Of a DNA stretch of 5,223 nucleotides, positions 1 to 5,223 are shown piece after piece. Below the pieces are notes generated by a model. The model made no database searches. It had not been told where the DNA came from and worked only from the letters and a program-made list of their open reading frames with translations. Source of the DNA: Spirochaetaceae bacterium (GTDB lineage Bacteria; Spirochaetota; Spirochaetia; Treponematales; Treponemataceae). The stretch covers positions 1-5,223 of the forward strand of contig JAITMZ010000012.1 of NCBI GenBank assembly GCA_031290725.1, given 5' to 3'. The position numbers were made by a program, and so were the translations under genes. Within the stretch, counting starts at the first letter, position 1, and each line of letters opens with the position of its first letter.

Positions 1-33
1 CATGGAGCAGGCCGGGGTAGCGGGGTGAAAAAG
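1..33. other. GC-rich left edge, possible tail of an upstream gene
   Basis: These bases are GC-rich like the coding regions, and the sequence turns AT-rich from about base 28. A reading frame starting at base 2 ends at TGA 26-28 and another ends at TAG 18-20, so this could be the last codons of an upstream + strand gene. The first frame also stays open to TGA 124-126. Nothing here selects one frame, and no domain can be recognised from so few codons. The change in composition is seen directly; a gene end is inference. Confidence 0.2.
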
Positions 34-122
34 CAGCAATTCAAAGTTTACACTCCCCATAGCGTATCTGAGTGTAGAAAACACCCCCAAAACCCACATA
101 TACGGCAAACTTTGAGTTGCTG
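34..122. repeat. 89-bp intergenic element with 16-bp terminal inverted repeats
   Basis: Bases 34-49 (CAGCAATTCAAAGTTT) are the reverse complement of 107-122 (AAACTTTGAGTTGCTG) with one mismatch, 15 of 16. A second nested dyad lies inside: ACACTC at 50-55 pairs with GAGTGT at 70-75 around a 14-base loop. As RNA it would form a long branched hairpin. On the minus strand the outer stem is followed by CTTTTTC, slightly terminator-like, but the 57-base interior is too long for an ordinary rho-independent terminator. Short non-coding DNA bounded by inverted repeats in an intergenic gap fits a MITE-like or REP-like dispersed element, or a large operator or structured-RNA element. No flanking target-site duplication is evident. 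The dyads are seen directly; their role is unknown. Confidence 0.6.
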
Positions 123-141
123 GTGAAAAAAAATATTTTTC

Positions 142-170
142 TTGCGTTTTTTGTAAAATGGTGATATACT
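142..170 (+). promoter_or_regulatory. Predicted sigma70-type promoter of the transporter-kinase operon
   Basis: TTGCGT at 142-147 serves as the -35 element (TTG plus three mismatches to TTGACA). TATACT at 165-170 serves as the -10 (five of six to TATAAT). They are separated by the ideal 17 bp. Just upstream, 126-140 is an A-tract/T-tract run containing the palindrome AAAAATATTTTT (129-140), which could act as an UP element. Transcription should start near 176-178, giving a leader of about 60 bases before the first gene. No other promoter is apparent at the tight junctions downstream, so this is probably the main promoter for all four genes. The prediction rests on sequence match only. Confidence 0.6.
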
Positions 171-183
171 ATATGAAAGAAAT

Positions 184-204
184 GTGCCGGCGAAGATCCG
201 GCAC
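184..204 (+). promoter_or_regulatory. Perfect 7-bp hairpin in the 5' leader
   Basis: GTGCCGG (184-190) pairs perfectly with CCGGCAC (198-204) around the 7-base loop CGAAGAT. It would begin only about 7-8 bases from the predicted mRNA 5' end and end 19 bases before the Shine-Dalgarno site. No T-run follows it, so it is not an intrinsic terminator, and it does not cover the ribosome binding site. Possible roles are an mRNA-stabilising 5' stem, a DNA operator for a dimeric regulator placed just downstream of the transcription start, or a protein-binding RNA element. The stem is seen directly; the role is inference. Confidence 0.55.
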
Positions 205-223
205 TATCACAAACCCTATTCCC

Positions 224-230
224 AAGGAGG
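224..230 (+). promoter_or_regulatory. Strong Shine-Dalgarno site that fixes the first start codon
   Basis: AAGGAGG at 224-230 is a near-ideal ribosome binding site. It lies 6 bases from ATG 237 but only 3 bases from the in-frame TTG at 234. ATG 237 is therefore preferred, which removes one residue from the longest possible reading frame and gives a normal MKKIVK signal-peptide start. Confidence 0.85.
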
Positions 231-236
231 AATTTG

Positions 237-1301
237 ATGAAAAAAATCGTGAAGACGGCCCTGGCGCTGTCCCTTTGTCTCTCTCTCCCGGTGTTCGCGG
301 GGGGCACGAAAGAAGCCGCTCCGGGCGCAAGCGCCCCCGGGTACAGCCAGCTGACGGTGTATTCCGCCATGCCCGACGGCGAGCTTCCCACCTATTTCAA
401 TGCCTTTGAAAAGGACACGGGGATTCATGTGAATTACGTCCGCCTGTCCGCGGGTGAGATGATGGCCCGGATTGCGGCGGAAAAGGCCAATCCCCAGGCG
501 TCCATCATGCACGGCGGGTCCAGCGACACCTATGTGGCGGCCCACAAAGAAGGGCTTTTGGACGCCTACCAGTCGCCGGAGCTGGCCAACATCCCCAAGG
601 CCTACCACGACGGCGCCGGGGTGTGGAACCCGATCTACGTGGGGGCCATCGCCTTTGTGTGCAACACCGACTGGTTCAAGGAAAACAAGAAGGACCTGCC
701 CAAGTCCTGGGCCGACCTGGTACAGAGCGAATTTAAGGGCCAGGTGTCCATGGCCCATCCGGCCACGTCGGGCACGTCCTACACGATTCTGGCCACCATG
801 GTGCAGTTGTTTGGCAAGAACGATCCGCAAAAAGCCTGGGATTACTTCAAAAAGCTCAACCTCAATGTGCGGCAGTACACCAAGGCCGGCGCGGCTCCGC
901 CCCAGGAAGCGGCTTTGGGCGAGGCGGCCATCGCCATCACCTTCTCCCACGACGGGCTCAAACCCAAGATGGAAGGCTATCCCGTGGAGCTGGTGTTCCC
1001 GTCTGAGGGAACCGGCTACGAGGTGGGCGGCGTGGCGCTGATCAAAGGCGCCTTTCCCCAGGAGCGGGACAACGCCAAGCGCTTCATCGACTGGTTCATG
1101 AGCGTGCGGGGCCAGGAATTGTTCATCGACGCCAAGAGCAACCGTCTGCCGGTGAACACCAAGGCCAAATACACCCCGGGGTTGACCAGCCTAGACAAAC
1201 TGCCGATCATCGACTACGATGCGGTGTGGGCCGGGGATCACAAAAAGGAATTCGTGGAACAGTTCAACACCATGATTGCCGACCAGTCGAACCTGAAGTA
1301 G
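237..1301 (+). CDS. Periplasmic substrate-binding protein of a FbpA/AfuA-type ABC importer
   Basis: This 354-residue protein captures the substrate in the periplasm and delivers it to the permease encoded next. Residues 1-21 form a signal peptide: basic MKKIVK, a hydrophobic core, then VFA with a likely signal peptidase I cut before GG. Cys14 lies inside the core and has Leu at -1, so a lipoprotein is unlikely. A Gly/Ala/Pro-rich linker (22-37) leads into a two-lobed class of binding fold resembling the ferric-type family: TVYSAMPDGE (40-49), HGGSSDTYVAAHKEGLL (92-108), the HPATSGTSYT loop (174-183) and GEAAIAITFSHDG (228-240). Length is normal for the family. FbpA iron binders have an adjacent Tyr-Tyr near the last motif; here it is Ser-His-Asp (237-239), with Glu257 and Glu262 further on. 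Iron is therefore doubtful, and a sugar or sugar phosphate, as for AfuA, is a better guess given the kinase downstream. The family is fairly secure; the ligand is open. Confidence 0.9.
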   Translation: MKKIVKTALALSLCLSLPVFAGGTKEAAPGASAPGYSQLTVYSAMPDGELPTYFNAFEKDTGIHVNYVRLSAGEMMARIAAEKANPQASIMHGGSSDTYVAAHKEGLLDAYQSPELANIPKAYHDGAGVWNPIYVGAIAFVCNTDWFKENKKDLPKSWADLVQSEFKGQVSMAHPATSGTSYTILATMVQLFGKNDPQKAWDYFKKLNLNVRQYTKAGAAPPQEAALGEAAIAITFSHDGLKPKMEGYPVELVFPSEGTGYEVGGVALIKGAFPQERDNAKRFIDWFMSVRGQELFIDAKSNRLPVNTKAKYTPGLTSLDKLPIIDYDAVWAGDHKKEFVEQFNTMIADQSNLK

Positions 1302-1323
1302 CAAGGGCAAGGGAAGGCGGGCG

Positions 1324-3078
1324 ATGAGCAGGGAAAAGAAACTCACCCATTTGTCGGGGCGGAACGATCTGGCCATGCTCCTCCGCCAGCCCCTGCTCTT
1401 CGCCGCCATACTGACGATCTTTGCGCTGCTGGCGGTGTTCGTCCTCCTGCCCATATTCAATGTTTTCCGCCTGGGGGCCACCGACCGGAGCGACCGGTTT
1501 TCCCTGGTGAACCTGGTGACCATCCTCTCTTCGGCGGGAAACCGGCAGACCTTTTACAACAGCCTCAAGCTGGGGGTGATCGTGGCCATTGTGGCTACCC
1601 TCATGGGCTATTTGTTCGCCTTCGCCGTCACCCGCACGGAAATACGGGGGAAGCGCTTCTTCAAGGCCATCGCCACCCTGCCCATCGTGTCGCCCCCGTT
1701 CATCCTGTCCCTGTCGATCATCTTTCTCTTTGGCCGGCAGGGGCTTATCACCCGGGGCCTTCTGGGTATCCGCAGCTTCGACGTCTACGGCATCCACAGC
1801 CTGATTTTGGTACAGAGCATCTCCTTTTTCCCCGTGGCGTACCTCACCCTGAGCGGCATTCTGGAGTCCATCGACGATTCCGTGGAAGACGCGGCCTACA
1901 GTTTGGGGGCTACCAGAGGGCATATTTTCCGCACCGTCACCCTGCCCTTATCCCTGCCGGGGATCATCAGCGCCATGCTCCTGGTGTTCATCCAGTCCAT
2001 GGAAGATTTTTCCAACCCCGCGGTGATCGCCGGGAATTTTTCCACCCTGTCGGTGGAGGCGTACCGGATCATCACCGGGCTGTACGACCTGCGCCAGGGC
2101 TCCATGATGGCGATTATCCTGCTGGTGCCCACGGTGGCGGCATACCTCCTGCAAAAATACTGGATGCGGAAAAAAAGTTTTGTCACCGTCACCGGGAAAC
2201 CCACCCAGAAGCGGCGGAAGCTCCACGAAAAGCACATCGTATACCCCCTGTTCGCCGCCTGTACTCTCATCTCGGCGTTCATCATCTTGCTCTACGGCAC
2301 GGCCCTCATGGGGGCGGTGGTGCGCACCTGGGGGGTGAACTACCAGCTCACCCTGGACCACTTCCGCTTCGTGGTTTCCATGGGGGGCGACGCGCTGTGG
2401 AATTCCATCAAGCTGGCGGTCTACGCGGCGCCCGCCGGGGGCATCCTGGGGATGATCATCGCGTATCTGACCACGAGGATTCGTTTTCCCGGCAGGCGGG
2501 CAATGGAAGTGGTGTCCCTCCTCACCTTTGCCATACCGGGGACGGTGCTGGGGATCGGCTACATCAGCTCCTTCAACACGCCCCCCCTGCTGTTCACCGG
2601 CACGGCGTTCATCCTGGTGGCGGCCTTTGTGTTCCGCAACATCCCGGTGGCCATCGAGTCGGGCACGGCGACCCTTTTGCAGATAGACCGGTCCATCGAG
2701 GAAGCATCGGCCATTTCCGGGGCGGGGAGCGCCTATTCGTTCCGCCGGATCACCCTGCCCTTGCTGCGAAACGCCTTTTTCTCCGGCCTGGTCTACGCTT
2801 TTGTGCGGGCCATGACTGCGGTGAGCGCCATCATCTTTCTGGTGTCCCCCCGCTGGCCCCTGGCGACCTCCAAGATTTTTTCCCTCTTCGAAGCCAGCCG
2901 TTATTCCGATGCCGCAGCCTATGTGACATTGATGGTGGCGGTTATTTTGGCGGCCATCGGCATTATCAATATGGCGGTGACCTTGATGCTCTCCCCCCGG
3001 GCAAGGGCGCCCAGCGCGGCGGAAGTGGAACAGGCGCTGCAAAGCGGCGCGAACAGCGGAAAAGCGAGGTTTTTATGA
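1324..3078 (+). CDS. Fused two-domain ABC importer permease (FbpB-type)
   Basis: This 584-residue inner-membrane protein forms the translocation channel. It contains two homologous permease halves in one chain, as in FbpB, AfuB and ThiP. I count about 12 hydrophobic segments, near residues 23-44, 82-102, 116-136, 158-178, 211-228, 261-277, 305-333, 361-381, 394-416, 423-440, 483-507 and 534-556. Each half carries the cytoplasmic EAA loop that docks on the ATPase: EDAAYSLG...TLP at 188-208 with Gly195, and EEASAISG...TLP at 459-479 with Gly466. A basic hydrophilic linker (about 279-304, RKK and KRRK) joins the halves, and a polar Ala-rich tail of about 27 residues ends the protein. The ATG lies 22 bases after the binding-protein stop, with GGGAAGG at 1311-1317 as ribosome binding site. 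The stop overlaps the ATPase start as ATGA, suggesting translational coupling. Family and topology class are firm; substrate is not determined by this subunit. Confidence 0.93.
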   Translation: MSREKKLTHLSGRNDLAMLLRQPLLFAAILTIFALLAVFVLLPIFNVFRLGATDRSDRFSLVNLVTILSSAGNRQTFYNSLKLGVIVAIVATLMGYLFAFAVTRTEIRGKRFFKAIATLPIVSPPFILSLSIIFLFGRQGLITRGLLGIRSFDVYGIHSLILVQSISFFPVAYLTLSGILESIDDSVEDAAYSLGATRGHIFRTVTLPLSLPGIISAMLLVFIQSMEDFSNPAVIAGNFSTLSVEAYRIITGLYDLRQGSMMAIILLVPTVAAYLLQKYWMRKKSFVTVTGKPTQKRRKLHEKHIVYPLFAACTLISAFIILLYGTALMGAVVRTWGVNYQLTLDHFRFVVSMGGDALWNSIKLAVYAAPAGGILGMIIAYLTTRIRFPGRRAMEVVSLLTFAIPGTVLGIGYISSFNTPPLLFTGTAFILVAAFVFRNIPVAIESGTATLLQIDRSIEEASAISGAGSAYSFRRITLPLLRNAFFSGLVYAFVRAMTAVSAIIFLVSPRWPLATSKIFSLFEASRYSDAAAYVTLMVAVILAAIGIINMAVTLMLSPRARAPSAAEVEQALQSGANSGKARFL

Positions 3079-4253
3079 GCCAACAGACGACCAGTGGGAC
3101 AATTACGCAAAACGACGAGGCGATTCGCTCCTTCAGCCGGAAAAGCAGCGCCGTGACCTTACGGGACATCACCAAGATTTTCCCCACCCCGGAAGGGAAG
3201 GGCGAAACCGTGGCGGTGAAGGGCGTCAACCTGGAGATCGCGGATGGGGAGCTGGTCACCCTGCTGGGGCCTTCGGGATGCGGCAAAACCACCACCCTGC
3301 GGATGATTTCAGGCTTCGAGTACCCCACGTCGGGGCAGATTTTCATCGGCGGCAGGGATGTGGCGACGGTGCCCCCCAACAAAAGGGGGATTTCCATGGT
3401 GTTCCAGAGTTACGCCCTGTTCCCCCACATGAGCATCTGGGAAAACATCGCCTACGGGCTTAAAGTACAGCGCCTGCCGAAAAACGAGGTGATCACCCGC
3501 ACCAACCAGGTCATCACCCTGATGCAGCTCAACGGCATGGAAAAGCGCTTCCCCAACCAGGTGTCCGGCGGCCAGCAGCAGCGCGTGGCCTTGGCCCGGG
3601 CCATCGTGATTGAGCCGTCGGTGCTCCTGTTTGACGAGCCCCTGTCCAACCTGGACGCCAAACTCCGGGAGCACATGCGGGACGAACTGCGCTCTTTGCA
3701 AAAACGCTTAGGGATCACCAGCCTGTACGTGACCCACGACCAGAGCGAGGCCATGGCGATTTCCGACCGGGTGGTGATCATGAAGGACGGCGACCTGATC
3801 CAGGTGGGCACCCCGGAGGAGATTTACGCCTATCCCCAAAGCAAATTCGTGGCCAACTTCATCGGCAAGGCCAACTTCGTCTCCGGGATTTACTCCGGGG
3901 ATGAGGGCGGAGCTGCAATGGTGCGTATCGGCGAACAGGTTTTTCGGATTCCCCAGTCCGGCACGGTAAAGCTTTGCCCAGGCGATCCGTGCTGCCTGGC
4001 CTTTAGGCCCGAGTCGGTGCGGCTGTCCAAGGGCGGGGAAGAGAGCGCGGGGAGTATCGCCGGGGTCATCAGGCGGGTCACCTTTTTGGGCACCAACCTG
4101 GAGTATGAACTGGAAGGGGCGGGGACCACCCTGGTGATTCAGATATACAATCCCCAAAATTTTCCCGCCTACCGCGAGGGCGACCGGGTGAACGCCGTGC
4201 TTGACCTGGGCTGCGTACGTTTGCTGCCCGACACACCCCTCGCCGCTGATTAA
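3075..4253 (+). CDS. ABC importer ATP-binding subunit (FbpC/PotA-like)
   Basis: This 392-residue cytoplasmic ATPase powers the importer, working as a dimer bound to the permease EAA loops. All nucleotide-binding motifs are intact: Walker A GPSGCGKT (65-72), Q-loop Gln111 in VFQSYALFPH, signature VSGGQQQR (163-170), Walker B VLLFDEP (183-189) with catalytic Glu188, D-loop SNLD (191-194) and switch His221 in VTHDQ. The C-terminal part (about 265-385), including LAFRPESVRLS (308-318), looks like the TOBE-type domain of the FbpC/PotA/MalK group. The start is ATG 3075 in an ATGA overlap with the permease stop, with GAGG at 3066-3069 in front. The first 24 or so residues are polar and Ser/Thr-rich, an extension beyond the usual family start near SSAVTLRDI; no internal ATG offers a shorter start. 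The same frame is open further upstream inside the permease gene, but that part is a shadow. Confidence 0.94.
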   Translation: MSQQTTSGTITQNDEAIRSFSRKSSAVTLRDITKIFPTPEGKGETVAVKGVNLEIADGELVTLLGPSGCGKTTTLRMISGFEYPTSGQIFIGGRDVATVPPNKRGISMVFQSYALFPHMSIWENIAYGLKVQRLPKNEVITRTNQVITLMQLNGMEKRFPNQVSGGQQQRVALARAIVIEPSVLLFDEPLSNLDAKLREHMRDELRSLQKRLGITSLYVTHDQSEAMAISDRVVIMKDGDLIQVGTPEEIYAYPQSKFVANFIGKANFVSGIYSGDEGGAAMVRIGEQVFRIPQSGTVKLCPGDPCCLAFRPESVRLSKGGEESAGSIAGVIRRVTFLGTNLEYELEGAGTTLVIQIYNPQNFPAYREGDRVNAVLDLGCVRLLPDTPLAAD

Positions 4254-4267
4254 TAGGAGTTTTTATT

Positions 4268-5155
4268 ATGAGTGATTTTGCTTCATTGATTATCGGCCAG
4301 CCTTCGCTGGACATCAACACGGACTTTGACGGGCACACGATCCGGGCGGTGGGGGGTGCGGTGGTGTATTCCGCCTTTGCTTCCGGGGCTTTGGGCCACC
4401 GGGTGTGTGCGCTGCCCATGGCGAATGCCGCCACCGTGGATCTGGCTGCTGTCTTTGCGCCGGCCCACAACGTCACCGTGATTCCCCTGGACAGCCCGGC
4501 GAGCACCTCCATCGAGAACGTCTACCACAGCGCCGACCGGGAGCGCCGCACCTGCCGTGCCCTGAGCCGCATCCCTGGCTATCGCACCCAGGATATCCCA
4601 GAGGCGGACGCGGCGATCTGGCACCTAGCGGGGCTCATGCACGGCGACGTGGGGAACGACCTGATTCAATACGCCCACACAAAGGCCCTGGTGGCGGTGG
4701 ACGTGCAGGCCCTCCTCCGCTGGGCGGACAAAAAAACCGGGGAAATGTCCTTCCGCGACTGGGGGGAAAAGCGAGAGTTTCTGCCCTATATCCGCTTCCT
4801 CAAGACCGATGCGGCGGAAGCGGAGGTTCTCACCGGATTGACCGACCGGGGGGCGGCGGCGAAACTGCTCCATTCCGGGGGCGCGAAGGAGATCATGATC
4901 ACCCACAATACGGAGGTGCTCATCTACGACGGCGAGGAAATCTACACCGCGCCTATCAAGAGCCGGAACCTCTCCGGGCGCACCGGACGGGGGGACACCT
5001 GTTTCGCCGTCTACATCGCCGAGCGCCTGTCCCGGGGCATCCCGGAGGCGCTCCTCACCGCGGCCGCCGCAGTGTCCCTGAAGATGGAAACCCCCGGCCC
5101 CTTTACCGGCACCCGGGCCGATGTGGAAGAGTACATCAGACGCTTTTATTCATAG
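4268..5155 (+). CDS. PfkB/ribokinase-family carbohydrate kinase
   Basis: This 295-residue protein is expected to transfer phosphate from ATP to a sugar, polyol or nucleoside in the cytoplasm. The N-terminal family motif appears as AVGGAVVYSA (27-36): the Gly-Gly pair is kept, but the Asn of the usual GGxxxN is Tyr34. The C-terminal signature is SGRTGRGDTCFAVYIAE (236-252), where Asp243 matches the catalytic base of the DTxGAGD motif; the usual GAGD reads GRGD. LKTDAAEAEVLTG (178-190) matches the N-x-x-E region of the family, with Asp in place of Asn, and ITHNTEVLIYDGEE (211-224) matches the strand leading to the nucleotide site. Length is normal. ATG 4268 has AGGAG at 4255-4259, 8 bases upstream, and only 14 bases separate it from the ATPase stop, so it is almost certainly co-transcribed with the transporter. 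The motif variants suggest a divergent subgroup; I cannot name the substrate. An inositol-, ribose- or fructose-phosphate-type kinase would all fit. Confidence 0.88.
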   Translation: MSDFASLIIGQPSLDINTDFDGHTIRAVGGAVVYSAFASGALGHRVCALPMANAATVDLAAVFAPAHNVTVIPLDSPASTSIENVYHSADRERRTCRALSRIPGYRTQDIPEADAAIWHLAGLMHGDVGNDLIQYAHTKALVAVDVQALLRWADKKTGEMSFRDWGEKREFLPYIRFLKTDAAEAEVLTGLTDRGAAAKLLHSGGAKEIMITHNTEVLIYDGEEIYTAPIKSRNLSGRTGRGDTCFAVYIAERLSRGIPEALLTAAAAVSLKMETPGPFTGTRADVEEYIRRFYS

Positions 5156-5187
5156 GGAAGGGTTGATTAACTTGAGGAAATTTAACC

Positions 5188-5223
5188 ATGAACGGCACGG
5201 ACAAAAGACCTCACGCAGATATG
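5188..5223 (+). CDS. Start of a further operon gene (partial, unidentified)
   Basis: ATG 5188 begins a frame reading MNGTDKRPHADM up to the window edge, preceded by GAGG at 5174-5177 with a 10-base spacer. It lies 32 bases after the kinase stop with no terminator between, so the operon probably continues. An alternative frame starting at TTG 5163 or TTG 5172 is also open to the edge, with GGGAAGG at 5155-5161 as a possible ribosome binding site. The choice between them cannot be settled here, and twelve codons are too few to recognise a family. Confidence 0.4.
   Translation, partial: MNGTDKRPHADM

Noticed and set aside
34..140. Outer inverted repeat plus following A/T run as a rho-independent terminator for an upstream + strand gene
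   Set aside because: On the + strand the second arm is followed by GTGAAAAAAAA rather than a T-run, and the interior is 57 bases. That does not fit an intrinsic terminator in this direction.
323..336. GC hairpin GGGCG-CAAG-CGCCC early in the binding-protein gene
   Set aside because: It falls on codons for the Gly/Ala/Pro-rich linker, where GC-rich codons easily produce such dyads. It is about 85 bases into the gene with no other regulatory hint.
41..391. Minus-strand open frame of 116 codons across the leader and first gene
   Set aside because: It is antisense to the signal-peptide region and runs through the promoter and inverted-repeat element. It has no plausible ribosome binding site or domain that I could recognise.
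1948..3042. Long minus-strand open frame (364 codons) opposite the permease
   Set aside because: It is fully antisense to a permease with clear EAA loops and membrane segments. Its translation is rich in His, Gly, Arg and Gln with no recognisable domain. High G+C at third codon positions commonly opens such antisense frames.
2397..3074. Upstream in-frame extension of the ATPase frame inside the permease gene
   Set aside because: The extended part is a +1-type shadow of the permease coding sequence. The ABC domain starts after ATG 3075, which has its own ribosome binding site and an ATGA overlap, so this is not a fusion.
5156..5187. Terminator after the kinase gene
   Set aside because: No dyad with a T-run is present in these 32 bases; they hold only a ribosome-binding-like GAGG and the likely next start codon.

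Overview
The window holds one compact, co-directional operon on the + strand of a GC-rich bacterium. By eye the coding part is near 60% G+C, against a clearly AT-rich 5' leader. The best taxonomic clue is the first gene's secretion signal, which ends in VFA-GGTKEAAP. Periplasmic binding proteins of Spirochaetota (Treponema and relatives) very often have this A-(N/G)G-x-KEA ending with no lipobox cysteine, so I infer a spirochaete, possibly a Treponema-type organism. The genus cannot be fixed from this window.

Layout. Bases 1-236 contain no complete gene. They hold a GC-rich edge that may be the tail of an upstream gene (1-about 28), an 89-bp element bounded by 16-bp inverted repeats (34-122), an AT-rich stretch leading into a good sigma70-type promoter (142-170), a perfect 7-bp hairpin near the 5' end of the predicted mRNA (184-204), and a strong Shine-Dalgarno site (224-230). 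Then come a periplasmic substrate-binding protein (237-1301), a fused two-domain inner-membrane permease (1324-3078), the ATPase subunit (3075-4253, overlapping the permease by ATGA) and a PfkB-family sugar kinase (4268-5155). A further gene probably begins at 5188 and runs off the window.

How they work together. The first three genes form a complete importer of the ferric/spermidine/thiamine (FbpABC-AfuABC-PotA) superfamily: one binding protein, a double-length permease with two EAA loops, and a FbpC/PotA-like ATPase with a C-terminal TOBE region. Automatic annotation would probably call it an iron transporter. However, the binding protein lacks the adjacent Tyr-Tyr pair that FbpA uses to hold Fe3+, and has Ser-His-Asp in that neighbourhood. 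The next gene in the same transcription unit is a sugar kinase. The simplest reading is uptake of a sugar, polyol or sugar phosphate followed by phosphorylation in the cytoplasm. The substrate itself is not readable from the sequence.

I found no mobile-element genes, CRISPR array, tRNA, rRNA or rho-independent terminator. The least explained items are the inverted-repeat element and the hairpin upstream of the operon.
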